From Sulfurospirillum sp. (GTDB lineage Bacteria; Campylobacterota; Campylobacteria; Campylobacterales; Arcobacteraceae), in NCBI GenBank assembly GCA_030491005.1, contig JAKZMJ010000015.1:248001-312000 (forward strand): DNA of 64,000 nucleotides, in the 5' to 3' direction. The translations under genes were made by a program, and so were the position numbers. This document shows, piece by piece, positions 47,725 through 57,731 of this stretch (positions within the stretch are counted from its first letter, which is position 1; every line of letters starts with the position of its first letter). The notes under the pieces were generated by a model. That model worked only from the letters and a program-made list of their open reading frames with translations. It was not told the origin of the DNA and searched no databases.

Positions 47725-49149
47725 ATGTTTGAAACAATAATAGGTCTTGAGGTACATGTACAACTTAATACAAAATCAAAATTATTTTGTGCTTGTGCTA
47801 CTAGTTTTGGAGCAAAAGCAAATACAAATGTATGTCCAACTTGTTTAGGACTTCCTGGCGCTTTGCCCGTTCTAAATAAAGAAGCAGTTCATAAAGCTAT
47901 TATGCTTGGAACTGCAATTAAATCTAAGATAAATCAAAACTCTATATTTAATAGAAAAAACTATTTTTATCCAGATTTACCAAACTCTTATCAAATATCA
48001 CAATTTGAAGTGCCTGTTGTTGATTTAGGAGAGTTGGTAATTGATTTTGAAGATGGAACTTCTAAAAAAATAGGAATTACAAGAGCCCATTTAGAAAATG
48101 ATGCAGGTAAAAATATTCATTCTAGTGATTTTTCACAAGTTGATTTAAATAGAGCTGGAACTCCTTTGCTTGAAATAGTATCAGAACCTGATATGAGAAG
48201 TAGTGAAGAAGCTATTTTATATCTGAAAAAACTTCATTCAATCGTACGATATCTAGGAATTAGTGATGCAAATATGCAAGAAGGTTCTTTTAGATGTGAT
48301 GTAAATATTTCTATTAGACCAAAAGGTGAGACTAAACTTTATACAAGATGTGAAATTAAAAATATGAATTCATTTAAGTTTATTGAAAAAGCTATTAAAT
48401 TTGAAGTAAGTAGACATATTGAAGCTTGGGAAGATGGAGTTCATTCAACGCAAATTGTTCAAGAAACAAGACTATTTGATGTAAGTACTAATGAAACACG
48501 ATCTATGAGAAGTAAAGAAGATGCAGCAGATTATAGGTATTTTCCTGATCCTGATTTATTGCCTTTAATTATTAGCGATGAAATGATTGAAAAATATTCA
48601 AAAATTCCTGAACTTCCAGATGAAAAAAAAGCTAGATATATAAAAGATTATAAGATGAAAGAATATGATGCTTCTGTTATAACTTCAACTTTAGAAATGG
48701 CTAACTTTTTTGAAGAAATGATGAGTCTTAAAATATCTTCTAAAAATGCAATTACATGGTTAAGTGTAGAATTACAAGGAAGATTAAAAGATGGGCTTAC
48801 TATCTTGACATCACCTGTTCAAGCTATAAAATTAGCACAAATAGTTAAAAATATAGAAGATGGTACAATTTCAGGAAAAGCTGGAAAAGAAGTATTGGAT
48901 TATCTAATGCTTAACGATATTGAGGTAAGTGAAGCTATTAATAAACTTGGATTAAAACAAGTTTCTGATGATGGGGCAATTTTAAAAATAATTGATGATA
49001 TCTTAAATGCAAATACACATAAAGTTGAACAATACAAAGCAGGAAAAGATAAGCTATTTGGGTTTTTTGTAGGTCAGACTATGAAAGCTAGTAAAGGAAG
49101 TGCAAATCCACAAAAAGTAAATGAATTATTAAAACAAAGATTAGCATAA
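47725..49149 (+). CDS. gatB: Aspartyl/glutamyl-tRNA amidotransferase subunit B
   Basis: 474 residues. [20 protein letters not shown] at the N-terminus, the zinc-site [32 protein letters not shown], then the helical and YqeY-like tail. GatB is the kinase/tRNA-binding part of GatCAB, which makes Gln-tRNA and Asn-tRNA. GatA and GatC are not next to it here. AAGGAA ribosome site. Confidence 0.97.
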   Translation: MFETIIGLEVHVQLNTKSKLFCACATSFGAKANTNVCPTCLGLPGALPVLNKEAVHKAIMLGTAIKSKINQNSIFNRKNYFYPDLPNSYQISQFEVPVVDLGELVIDFEDGTSKKIGITRAHLENDAGKNIHSSDFSQVDLNRAGTPLLEIVSEPDMRSSEEAILYLKKLHSIVRYLGISDANMQEGSFRCDVNISIRPKGETKLYTRCEIKNMNSFKFIEKAIKFEVSRHIEAWEDGVHSTQIVQETRLFDVSTNETRSMRSKEDAADYRYFPDPDLLPLIISDEMIEKYSKIPELPDEKKARYIKDYKMKEYDASVITSTLEMANFFEEMMSLKISSKNAITWLSVELQGRLKDGLTILTSPVQAIKLAQIVKNIEDGTISGKAGKEVLDYLMLNDIEVSEAINKLGLKQVSDDGAILKIIDDILNANTHKVEQYKAGKDKLFGFFVGQTMKASKGSANPQKVNELLKQRLA

Positions 49150-49168
49150 ATTTTTATAAAGGTATCTA

Positions 49169-50065
49169 ATGAACAAAGGTCAAATAGCAGTAATTGGAGC
49201 TGGTAAATGGGGACAAGCATTACATTATGCTTTAAGTACTAAACAAAATACCTTTATTAGTTCACGAACTAAAAGAAAAATTAAGAATTTTATTACTTTA
49301 GAAGAAGCATTGGAATGTGAGTATTTAATAATAACAATTCCATCACAAGAAATAAGAGCTTGGTTAAAAGAAAACTTTATTTTCAAGAAACAAAAAATAC
49401 TAGTAGCTTCCAAAGGAATAGAAGCAAAAACAGGTATGTTCTTAAATGAGATTTATGAACAGTTTGTACCTTCTTCAAATATTGGATTTATTTCAGGACC
49501 TTCTTTTGCCTCTGAAGTTATAAAAGGACTACCAGCTGCTATTGTAATAAACTCAAAATCAAAGAAGTTATACAATGAATTTAAAGATTTTTTTCCAGAT
49601 TTTTTAAAAACATATTATTCAAAAGATGTTATTGGTGCTGAAATAGCAGGAGCTTATAAAAATGTCTTAGCTATTGCTTCTGGTATTTGCGAGGGGCTAA
49701 ATCTTGGAAATAATGCAAGGGCTTCTTTAATATCAAGAGGTTTAGTAGAAATGCAAAGATTTGGAAAACATTTTGGTGCTAAAAAATCTAGTTTTGTAGG
49801 ACTTAGTGGAGCAGGAGATCTTTTTTTAACTGCTAGTTCAACTTTAAGCCGTAACTATAGAGTAGGCTTGCAACTTGCAAAGAACAAAAAACTTGATGAG
49901 ATTTTAAAAGATTTAGGAGAAGTTGCCGAAGGCGTTAAAACAGCAGATGCGGTCATTCATCTAAGTAAAAAGCATAATATTTACACGCCTATTGCTTTAG
50001 AAGTTCAAAAAGTATTGCAAGGTAAAAATCCAAAAGATAGTTTAAAAGATTTATTAAATTCTTAA
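49169..50065 (+). CDS. gpsA: NAD(P)H-dependent glycerol-3-phosphate dehydrogenase
   Basis: 298 residues. Rossmann motif AVIGAGKWGQALHYAL at residues 8-23, FISGPSFASEV, catalytic Lys in GAYKNVLAIASGICEGL, and GLSGAGDLFLTASSTLSRNYR. It reduces dihydroxyacetone phosphate to sn-glycerol-3-phosphate for phospholipid synthesis. AAAGG ribosome site; follows gatB by 19 bp and ends the run. Confidence 0.96.
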   Translation: MNKGQIAVIGAGKWGQALHYALSTKQNTFISSRTKRKIKNFITLEEALECEYLIITIPSQEIRAWLKENFIFKKQKILVASKGIEAKTGMFLNEIYEQFVPSSNIGFISGPSFASEVIKGLPAAIVINSKSKKLYNEFKDFFPDFLKTYYSKDVIGAEIAGAYKNVLAIASGICEGLNLGNNARASLISRGLVEMQRFGKHFGAKKSSFVGLSGAGDLFLTASSTLSRNYRVGLQLAKNKKLDEILKDLGEVAEGVKTADAVIHLSKKHNIYTPIALEVQKVLQGKNPKDSLKDLLNS

Positions 50066-50132
50066 CAATATATTTTATAAGAATCTTAAAAAGGTGTAAG
50101 TCAAAACTTTTTGCATATAACTGTTATTTTAG

Positions 50133-50240
50133 AAGAAAGTAAATTATTACTCTTTTAAACTCTATAATTACTCCAATAAATACTTTGTTGCAGTAAATCT
50201 AGTTGCACTTCTAGGTATGATGATAGGACAATACTTTTAG
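50133..50240 (+). pseudogene. Orphan 35-codon tail of a membrane protein
   Basis: An open stretch with no start codon, ending NLVALLGMMIGQYF and a stop. The hydrophobic composition looks like the last helix of a transporter. It lies between gpsA and the amidase gene and may be the remnant of a deleted gene, or chance. Confidence 0.3.
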
Positions 50241-50278
50241 GGCTTATCCTTTCATAGCAACAAGATACAAAATTATGA

Positions 50279-51664
50279 TTATGCTTTTATCTTTAAGTTA
50301 TGAAAATTTGTCTTAGATTGGTAACATTTACTAATTTTAAGAACTTTGAAATCTTCATTTACATTACACATTATGGCTAAACCAATAGGCAAATTATTAG
50401 AAGAAAAACCACAAGGAATTGAAACTTGAGGTGTTCCTAAATAATTAGCCAACCAGGCTAGATATGTCATAGAATTTTGAGTAGAAACTTCTTTATTTAG
50501 AATTGTGACCATTTCTTCATCAATTTTGGGAACGCTAAGAGGAAGAGTTGTAAATAAAAAACCATCATATTTTTCTAATATTTTTGATATCTTATTAAAA
50601 AAAATAGATCTAAATTGATTTGCTTTAATATATTCAACAGCAGATATTGATTCTCCACTCTCAATCATTAATCTAACATTTTTAGTAAAATCTTTTGTTT
50701 TATTTTTTATATTATTTTGATGATATGCAGTTGCTTCTGAATACAATATTGCTTTCCACGCTCCTTGAGCTTCTTCCATTAGTGGTAATCTCACCTCTTC
50801 TACAATTGCTCCAAGCCTTTTAATTGTTACAATTGCTTCTAAAAAAACACTTTCTACATCTTTATTTCTCTCAAAGTTTAGACCAAGAGGAATCGCAAAA
50901 ATCATTCCTTTATAATCTTTATAATCTTTATAATAATTGATATCTTTCTTTTTGTCTTTTTCTATCATAAGATCTAATAAAATTTCTAAATCTTCTGCAC
51001 TCTTTGCCATGGGTCCAACAACATCTAGTGAAAAAGACAGAGGATAAACACCTTCTTTATTAAGTAAATTATAACTAGGTTTTAAACCAGAAATACCACA
51101 ACATGAAGCAGGTATTCTAATAGAACCTCCCGTATCACTTCCTAGTGCAAGGGGAAACATTCTTTGTGCTATTCCAGCACCTGAACCACCACTTGACCCA
51201 CCAGTAATATAATTTTCATTCCATGGATTTTTAGTATTTCCTATATTAGATAAAAGATTAGTAGCCCCAAATGCCCATTCATGCATATTAGTTTTTGCAA
51301 TTATTATGGCGCCTTGATTTTTTAATGTTTTAATTACTTCTGCATCAATTCTTTTATTAACTTCATCTTTTAAAACATTTGAACATGCACTTGTTGCATA
51401 ATTAGATGTTAAATAATTATCCTTAACACCTAAGGGAATTCCATGTAAAGCACCTTTGTATATATTATGTTTTAAATCATTATCTGCTTTTTTTGCCTCT
51501 TTCATACACATCTTAAAGTCAATTGAAACTATTGCATTTGATATAGAATTATATTTTTTTATATTATTTAGAAAAGCATTCATAACTTCTACACATGAAA
51601 TTCTTTTTTCTTTTATACCTTTTATTAATTCAAAAAGAGATAATTCATCTATATTTCTCATCAT
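50279..51664 (-). CDS. Amidase-signature hydrolase
   Basis: 461 residues from the ATG at 51664, which follows GAAAGGA; a TTG at 51676 overlaps that site and is unlikely. The Ser-cisSer-Lys triad is visible: Lys in GIPLGVKDNY, the glycine-serine block TGGSSGGSGAGIA, and the nucleophile region LGSDTGGSIRIPASCCGI. Amidases of this group hydrolyse small amides, biuret-type compounds, or act in GatA. Its place beside a GatC/AtzG-like protein and an amide-type ABC transporter suggests a catabolic role. Substrate unknown. Confidence 0.88.
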   Translation of the reverse strand: MMRNIDELSLFELIKGIKEKRISCVEVMNAFLNNIKKYNSISNAIVSIDFKMCMKEAKKADNDLKHNIYKGALHGIPLGVKDNYLTSNYATSACSNVLKDEVNKRIDAEVIKTLKNQGAIIIAKTNMHEWAFGATNLLSNIGNTKNPWNENYITGGSSGGSGAGIAQRMFPLALGSDTGGSIRIPASCCGISGLKPSYNLLNKEGVYPLSFSLDVVGPMAKSAEDLEILLDLMIEKDKKKDINYYKDYKDYKGMIFAIPLGLNFERNKDVESVFLEAIVTIKRLGAIVEEVRLPLMEEAQGAWKAILYSEATAYHQNNIKNKTKDFTKNVRLMIESGESISAVEYIKANQFRSIFFNKISKILEKYDGFLFTTLPLSVPKIDEEMVTILNKEVSTQNSMTYLAWLANYLGTPQVSIPCGFSSNNLPIGLAIMCNVNEDFKVLKISKCYQSKTNFHNLKIKA

Positions 51665-51842
51665 TTTTCCTTTCAATTAATAAATAAAAATCTAAAAAAG
51701 GCTCGTTTTCAAGGTCACTTATTTTATCTAGTCCTTTTTTCATATCATTTAATACACTTACGATTTCTTTTAATTCATTATCTTCTAAATCATATAAAGA
51801 ATTTATTTCTCTATATTGTTTTAATTTTTTAATATTCCACAT
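51645..51842 (-). CDS. GatC/AtzG-like small subunit (tentative)
   Basis: 65 residues from the ATG at 51842 (AAAAGGA upstream; a TTG at 51863 is less likely). Helical and acidic, with LEDNELKEIVSVLNDMKKGL and then DLENEPFLDF, the pattern of small GatC-type partners that wrap amidases. Its end overlaps the amidase start by 20 bp, which suggests coupled translation and a 1:1 complex. Similarity is too weak to be certain. Confidence 0.55.
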   Translation of the reverse strand: MWNIKKLKQYREINSLYDLEDNELKEIVSVLNDMKKGLDKISDLENEPFLDFYLLIERKNDEKYR

Positions 51843-51852
51843 AAATATCCTT

Positions 51853-52551
51853 TTAAACTCCAAGTAATTCTTTAATAATCTTTTTATCTGAATTTAATTC
51901 TTCTTTACTAAGTTTTTTTTCAATTGTCCCACGATTCATTATCAAAGCTTTATTTGCAACGGACATACAAAAATCTAAATTTTGTTCTGCTATTAAAAGA
52001 GCCATTGATTTTGTTTGGTTTAATTTATTTAAAGCTTTCGCAATATCTAATATAATTGAAGGCTGTATACCTTCACTTGGTTCATCTAATAATAATATTT
52101 TTGGCTTAATAGCAAGTGCTCTTGAAATTGCAACAATTTGCTGTTGTCCACCACTTAAAGAACCAGCATTTCTATTTTGATGATCTTTTAAAATTGGAAA
52201 TATTTCAAATGCAAAATCAATTGCTTCTTTGGCATCATTATTATTAGCATAAGCAACAACTGCTATATTCTCTTTTACACTTAGTTTTTCAAAAACAAAT
52301 CTTCCTTGAGGCACATAAGCTATCAAATTTTTAGCTCTTGAAGTAGGGTCAATGCCAATATTTTCTCCATTCATCATTATTTTTCCATCAAATAGATTTA
52401 GCTGTTGCATAATATATTTTAAAAGAGTTGTTTTTCCAGCGCCATTACGTCCAAGTAAAGCTACTCTTTCACCTTCTTTAATAGTAAAATTAATATCTTT
52501 TATAATTCTTGTTCTGTCATACCCACCAGAACCATTTTTAATTTCAAACAT
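51853..52551 (-). CDS. ABC transporter ATP-binding protein (LivF/UrtE type)
   Basis: 232 residues from the ATG at 52551 (GGAAGGAA upstream; a TTG at 52566 overlaps it). Walker A GRNGAGKTT, signature LSGGQQQIVAISRAL, Walker B ILLLDEPSEGIQ and an H-loop-like Glu in LIAEQN. The SEGIQPS sequence after Walker B is typical of LivF/UrtE. Starts 1 bp after the fused permease-ATPase. Energises uptake with the other ATPase domain. Confidence 0.93.
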   Translation of the reverse strand: MFEIKNGSGGYDRTRIIKDINFTIKEGERVALLGRNGAGKTTLLKYIMQQLNLFDGKIMMNGENIGIDPTSRAKNLIAYVPQGRFVFEKLSVKENIAVVAYANNNDAKEAIDFAFEIFPILKDHQNRNAGSLSGGQQQIVAISRALAIKPKILLLDEPSEGIQPSIILDIAKALNKLNQTKSMALLIAEQNLDFCMSVANKALIMNRGTIEKKLSKEELNSDKKIIKELLGV

Positions 52552-52552
52552 A

Positions 52553-54310
52553 TTATTTCCTTCCAAGATAAATATCTAATACTTTTTCATTATTAGTTAT
52601 TTCATCAAAAGTACCTGTTTCAAATACTTTTCCATGATGAAGAACAACGATATTAGAATTTAAACTCTTTATAAAATCCATATCATGCTCAACTAAAATA
52701 ATTGTTTTATTAAGTGAGATTTTATTAATTAAAGAAGAAAGTTTTGTTCTTTCACTTTTTGTCATACCAGCAGCTGGTTCATCAAGTAATATTACAGATG
52801 GATTTAAACTTAATACCATAATAATATCTAACCATTGTTGTTCACCATGAGATAAGCTATCTGCAATTTTATTTTCATGTTTTTTACCACCTATCATCTT
52901 AAGCATATTAGAACATATTTCATCTGCTTTTTTTATGTTTTTTGTTTTACTATATGCAGCTATCCAAATATTATCTTTTATAGAAAAAGATTTAAAAACT
53001 TGAGCTTTTTGCATTTTAATTCCAAGTCCATATTGAACTCTATCATGAAGTTCATATTTAGAAATATTTTCATTATCTAATAATACAAGACCTTCTTTTA
53101 TTGTATATATTCCTGCACAAACTTTCAAAAAAGAGCTTTTTCCTGCTCCATTTGGACCAATTATGCAGCTTGTACTACCAGGGTTAAATTCTAAAGTAAT
53201 ATCATTTACAGGAATAACACCTCCAAAAGATTTATAAATATTTTTACTGCTTAGTCTTTTAGAATGAGAACTCTTAATATCTTCGTAATGATTAATATCT
53301 ATCTCTATTAATTCTTCATTTTTATCTTCACTAGTAAAAATATTTTTTATACTTATAATAATTCCTATAATTCCTTTATCAAAAAATAAAACCATTAAAA
53401 TTAAAATAATACCTATTACTAAAGTTGCTTGTCCCCCTGAAAAACTACCAAGAAAAAAAGATAAAGATCCAATTGCAATTGCTCCTACAAAAGGTCCAAT
53501 AAGAGTACCTAAACCTCCAAGAAGAACATAAATAGGAACTAATAAAGCTTCTGAGACAGAAAACATATTTGGATTTAAATAATTCCCCCATAAAGCAAAT
53601 AAACCTCCACCTATTCCAGCAATTGCACCTGAAACAATAAAAGTCATTGTATTATATTTACGCACATCATAACCTAGTAATTCAGTTTTTAAAGAGTCTT
53701 GACGAATACATTCAATTACTTTACCAAAAGATGTTTTCATAAGTTTTTGGCAAAATAACAATAAAAAAGAAGAAATAAATAATACACTCAAAAACATCTC
53801 TTGTTCATTTAATTCCCAATTATGGCTAAAAGCAAAAGAAGGTATATTTGATAATCCATTATCACCTCCAATAACTGCTTGTCCTATTGTAAAAGAGTAA
53901 CTAAGGGAAAGTGTCCATACTAATAAAACTAAAGTATAAGTTAAAATAGTAACTTGAAGTTCTCCCATTCTTCCATAAAAAATAAAATATCCAATTATTC
54001 CTGCTATTAAAGCACCTACAAGAGCTGACAGGGGTAATACAAGTAAAAATGTATTGCCAAAATAGGGAATAAAATTAATTGCAAAAATTGATCCTGCATA
54101 TCCACCAAGTCCATAAAAAATAGTTTGCCCTAAGCTTAAAATACCAACTTTACCCCATAAGATATCAAGGCTCAATCCAAGTATTCCAAAAATCAACCAT
54201 GAAGATGCAACATATAAAAGATAATCATCTGCAAAAAAAGCGGCCAGTAGTCCTAGAAAAATATAAATTAATAATACTTTATTGTCTTTATTTATTAAAT
54301 TATAAATCAT
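52553..54310 (-). CDS. Fused ABC permease-ATPase (LivM-LivG / UrtC-UrtD type)
   Basis: 585 residues from the ATG at 54310, which has a strong GGAGG site 8 bp upstream; an upstream in-frame ATG overlaps that site. Residues about 10-320 form the multi-helix permease (WGKVGILSLGQTIFYGLGGY; GGLGTLIGPFVGAI). A charged linker (about 325-350) joins it to an ATPase (about 355-585): Walker A GPNGAGKSS, signature LSHGEQQWLDI, Walker B VILLDEPAAGMT. In most systems these are two proteins. The ATGA overlap with the upstream permease shows one transcript. Confidence 0.93.
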   Translation of the reverse strand: MIYNLINKDNKVLLIYIFLGLLAAFFADDYLLYVASSWLIFGILGLSLDILWGKVGILSLGQTIFYGLGGYAGSIFAINFIPYFGNTFLLVLPLSALVGALIAGIIGYFIFYGRMGELQVTILTYTLVLLVWTLSLSYSFTIGQAVIGGDNGLSNIPSFAFSHNWELNEQEMFLSVLFISSFLLLFCQKLMKTSFGKVIECIRQDSLKTELLGYDVRKYNTMTFIVSGAIAGIGGGLFALWGNYLNPNMFSVSEALLVPIYVLLGGLGTLIGPFVGAIAIGSLSFFLGSFSGGQATLVIGIILILMVLFFDKGIIGIIISIKNIFTSEDKNEELIEIDINHYEDIKSSHSKRLSSKNIYKSFGGVIPVNDITLEFNPGSTSCIIGPNGAGKSSFLKVCAGIYTIKEGLVLLDNENISKYELHDRVQYGLGIKMQKAQVFKSFSIKDNIWIAAYSKTKNIKKADEICSNMLKMIGGKKHENKIADSLSHGEQQWLDIIMVLSLNPSVILLDEPAAGMTKSERTKLSSLINKISLNKTIILVEHDMDFIKSLNSNIVVLHHGKVFETGTFDEITNNEKVLDIYLGRK

Positions 54311-55173
54311 AATTTTGTCCTCCATGTATTTGAAATTCCCTTAGGATAAAATCTTAATAGTAAAATTGTTATTATAAAAAAGAGAACATCTCCAATAATT
54401 GAGCTGAAATAACTAGCGCTTGCACTTGAAATAACACCAAGAGATAAACCTGTTACAGCTGTACCACTAATTGCTAAAGGGCCTGCTACAACTACTGTTA
54501 AAAAAGATTTAATTACAAAAGCAAAACCCATATTTGGAGTTGCTGATACAATTGGTAATAAAATAGCACCTGATAAACCTGCAAGCCCCGAACCAAAAGC
54601 AAAAGTAATCATATTAAGTTTTTTAGTTTTTATTCCCATAGCTAAAGCTGTTTTAGAATCTAAAATACTAGCTCTTGCCATAAGTCCATATTTAGTTTTT
54701 GTTAAAATATAATATATGCTAATTAATAAAAATATTGAAATAGGAATCATCATTAATAAATAAGATGAAATAGTATAAGTTCCAATTTCTACATTACTTT
54801 GAGCAATATCAATTCCAGGCGTAACAGTTCCAAAAATTAGAACAACACACTGATACATTACCATGCTTAAACCCCAAGTTGCTAACATTGTATATATTAA
54901 TTTCCCATATAATCTTTGTATTATTAATCTCTCAACTATCATTCCAAATAAAGCAGTAAACATAGTAGCTAGAATAATTGCTAAAGGATAAGGAATACCA
55001 ATACTAACGCAAGTTAAAGCAGCATATGCACCAAACATTATAAATTCCCCATGAGCTAAATTTATCACTCCCATCAAACCAAATATTACTGATAAACCTA
55101 GTGTAACTATTATTAAAATTGCTGCGCTGCTAAGAGATGATAGTGCAACAACAAGTAAATAATCTAAATCCAT
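54307..55173 (-). CDS. ABC transporter permease (LivH/UrtB type)
   Basis: 288 residues, about eight hydrophobic segments. Signature blocks LSVIFGLMGVINLAHGEFIM, MLATWGLSMVMYQ and VVVAGPLAISGTAVTGL mark the LivH/UrtB permeases. It should pair with the permease half of the fusion. AAGGA ribosome site. It lies 58 bp after the binding-protein gene, with a strong hairpin in the gap. Confidence 0.93.
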   Translation of the reverse strand: MDLDYLLVVALSSLSSAAILIIVTLGLSVIFGLMGVINLAHGEFIMFGAYAALTCVSIGIPYPLAIILATMFTALFGMIVERLIIQRLYGKLIYTMLATWGLSMVMYQCVVLIFGTVTPGIDIAQSNVEIGTYTISSYLLMMIPISIFLLISIYYILTKTKYGLMARASILDSKTALAMGIKTKKLNMITFAFGSGLAGLSGAILLPIVSATPNMGFAFVIKSFLTVVVAGPLAISGTAVTGLSLGVISSASASYFSSIIGDVLFFIITILLLRFYPKGISNTWRTKL

Positions 55174-55191
55174 AACATATCCTTAAATTTT

Positions 55192-55216
55192 AGAATAGAG
55201 AATTATTCTCTATTCT
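55192..55216 (-). promoter_or_regulatory. Intercistronic hairpin between binding-protein and permease genes
   Basis: AGAATAGAGAA and its exact complement with a 3-nt loop, 11 bp of perfect stem. In the direction of the operon the following bases are AAAATTT, so it is not a classical terminator. A 3' hairpin here could protect the binding-protein mRNA and keep that protein in excess over the membrane parts, as in other ABC operons (inference). Confidence 0.65.
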
Positions 55217-55231
55217 TTTTTAATTTTCTAT

Positions 55232-56446
55232 TTAATTTATAGGCGTAAAATGATTAACAAGTTTTGGATACTTAATTAAATTACATTTTGCATCTTCAAA
55301 TTCTGGCAAAACATTTTTAAACTCTTTTATTAAGTCAAATTTTTGATTAATATTCCCTCTACTTAAATAAATATTTTGTTGTAAATGATGAGAAGCTAAC
55401 ATTCTTACTTTTCCATTTGGAGCATCAAAACTAAGTCCACTCTCTAATTCTTTAATTACTTCACTTGAAGCAGTTGCTTTTACATTATTAGCAGCTTTTG
55501 CCCAAATATGAACAGCATTCCAAATATTAATCGCACCTGGAATTATTGTTTCTTTATCTCCATATTTTTTAATCCAAGCAGCTTTGAAAATATCATTTTC
55601 TTTATTTTTAATATCTTCGAAATATTCACTAGTTGCAACAATTCCATTTCCTGCTTTAGGAGATAATACAATTTGTTGATTTCCTGAACCATGATTTGTT
55701 GAAACAACTCCTATTTTACTTTTTAAACCAGCAGCTGTAAATTGTTCTAAAAATCCATTTTGATTAGTTCCAACAGGAAGTGCAACTACAAAATCAGGTT
55801 TTGCTCTTTGAATTTTTTGAATTGTTGGTGAAAAATCACTCAAAGTAAGTGATAAATAATCTTCGCCCACAACTTTACCACCAAATTCTTTTGCATATTC
55901 TTTAACCCAATGCCCTGAAATTGTTCCAAAATTATAACTTGGAGCCATTATATAAATACGTTTTCCGTACTCTTTAATACCCCATTTAATTAAATTCTTC
56001 ATTCCTTGAGAAGCAGATGAACCTGTTACAAAAGTATATTTATCACAAGCTCCACCTTCATATAATGACCCATAAAAATATGGAATTTTAGCTCTTCTTA
56101 CAAGTGGTCTTAATGCTTCTCTTGATGAAGATGTTAATCCTGCAAATAAAGCTGTTATTTTGTCTCTTCTTATTAAGGTATTTGCAAATTGAGTATATTT
56201 AGATAATTCTGATTGAGAGTCATATTCAATAACTCTAATTTTATTACCATATAAACCACCCTTATTATTAATATTCTCAACTGCTAAGTGTAAAGCTTTG
56301 CTTTGTTGAATCCCATAAACATTTAGCCCACCACTAAGATCAAAAATAGCACCAATTTTTACCTCTTTTGCTTGTAATGTAGATACAGTAATTAAGGCAC
56401 CTATAACGAATGTTTTTGATAAAAACCTAAAACAAGAATTTTTCAT
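55232..56446 (-). CDS. Periplasmic substrate-binding protein (urea/amide/branched-chain type)
   Basis: 404 residues. Signal peptide (about 1-26, ending TLQA), then a Leu/Ile/Val-type type I binding fold: KIGAIFDLSGGLNVYGIQQS, INNKGGLYGNKIRVIEYDSQ, TALFAGLTSSSREALRPLVR and YGSLYEGGACDKYTFV. The YGSLYEGG region and overall length are more like UrtA/AmiC/FmdD (urea and short amides) than LivJ. Strong AAGGAG site. First gene of the minus-strand unit, transcribed away from the LysR gene. Confidence 0.88.
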   Translation of the reverse strand: MKNSCFRFLSKTFVIGALITVSTLQAKEVKIGAIFDLSGGLNVYGIQQSKALHLAVENINNKGGLYGNKIRVIEYDSQSELSKYTQFANTLIRRDKITALFAGLTSSSREALRPLVRRAKIPYFYGSLYEGGACDKYTFVTGSSASQGMKNLIKWGIKEYGKRIYIMAPSYNFGTISGHWVKEYAKEFGGKVVGEDYLSLTLSDFSPTIQKIQRAKPDFVVALPVGTNQNGFLEQFTAAGLKSKIGVVSTNHGSGNQQIVLSPKAGNGIVATSEYFEDIKNKENDIFKAAWIKKYGDKETIIPGAINIWNAVHIWAKAANNVKATASSEVIKELESGLSFDAPNGKVRMLASHHLQQNIYLSRGNINQKFDLIKEFKNVLPEFEDAKCNLIKYPKLVNHFTPIN

Positions 56447-56628
56447 AACGACTCCTTTTAATTAAATATAAATTTATTTTGATAAAATAACCTCAAAAGT
56501 ATTTAATATTCAAAATAGTATCATATAATTATATATTAGTCAAGCATTATCAATATATTTGATAATGCTTTGATAAAAATTCTGCTATTATATTTTTTAT
56601 ATAGAAGTTAGCTAACAAAGGAAAGATT

Positions 56629-57534
56629 ATGATATCTTACAAACATATGGAATATTTTATTGAAGTTGCACAATCAAAACAAATATTAAAAGCTTCGGAA
56701 AAACTTAATGTTTCCCAGTCTACCATTACAATGGCTATGAAAACTATAGAAGATAAAATCAACTCAAAACTACTTCTTAGAAACTCAAAAGGAATTGAAT
56801 TAACTTATGAAGGTTTTCTTTTTTTAGAACATGCAAAAAGAATTGTATTTTCTATGAATCAAATGATAAATATATCAGATACAAGTAATTTTGATACAAA
56901 AGGAGAATTGAATATTGCCCTTTCATTTACAATATCAGGATACTTTTTTGCAAATTATTATGCAGAATTCACAAAAAACTTTCCTAATATTAAAATCAAT
57001 ATAATAGAAGCTTCTAGAAATGAAATTGAAAAAGGTTTGATTGATGGAACTTATGACCTTGGCTTATTTAATGTAGCATTATTAGAACATAAAGATGAGT
57101 TAAACTACGAAACAATACTAAAATCAAGTAGAAAATTATGGGTTTGTAATAATCATAAATTTCTAAAAAAACGATCTATTTCTTTAGAAGAGATATCAAA
57201 AGAAAATAATATTATGATTACCGTTGATGAAGCAAATAAAATTTCAAATACTTATTGGGAAAAAAACTCATTAATTCCAAACATAGTTTATAAAACAAAT
57301 TCAATTGAAGCTATTAGAAGTATGGTTGCAAATGGAAGTGGAGTAGCAATTTTAGCAGATATGGTTTATAGACCATGGTCTTTAGAGAGCAAAAAAGTAG
57401 AAAAGATAAATATTATAGAAGAAATACCTAACATTGAAGTAGGAATAGTTTGGTCAAAACTTAATAACAAAATCAATAATAATGCTAAAAATATATTTAA
57501 AAAGTTTATGAAACTATCAAAGTTAATTGATTAA
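56629..57534 (+). CDS. LysR-family transcriptional regulator
   Basis: 301 residues. N-terminal winged helix (about 1-60: MEYFIEVAQSKQILKASEKL, VSQSTITMAMKTIEDKI), then a LysR-type effector domain (about 88-295). Divergent from the amide-transport unit with 182 bp between, the usual arrangement for a regulator of its neighbour. The gap has AT-rich -10-like sequences in both directions. Inducer is presumably the transported compound (inference). Confidence 0.92.
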   Translation: MISYKHMEYFIEVAQSKQILKASEKLNVSQSTITMAMKTIEDKINSKLLLRNSKGIELTYEGFLFLEHAKRIVFSMNQMINISDTSNFDTKGELNIALSFTISGYFFANYYAEFTKNFPNIKINIIEASRNEIEKGLIDGTYDLGLFNVALLEHKDELNYETILKSSRKLWVCNNHKFLKKRSISLEEISKENNIMITVDEANKISNTYWEKNSLIPNIVYKTNSIEAIRSMVANGSGVAILADMVYRPWSLESKKVEKINIIEEIPNIEVGIVWSKLNNKINNNAKNIFKKFMKLSKLID

Positions 57535-57731
57535 TTTAGAATATTATATTTACTAAGCCACTTAGTTTTGAATTGTATTTTTTAAGTAGCATTAAATACT
57601 ATTAAATTAATATGAGTTCCAAGAACTATTTCTACGATACTTTATTAAAAGATAGTACATATGTAAAATGCTAATTCTTGTGATTATATACCATTTAAGA
57701 TAAAGTATAGATATAAATAAAAAGGATTTTT

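Noticed and set aside
51661..51676. TTG starts for the amidase (51676), small subunit (51863), LivF (52566) and TatB (11735).
   Set aside because: In each case the TTG overlaps the ribosome site of a well-placed ATG a few codons later.
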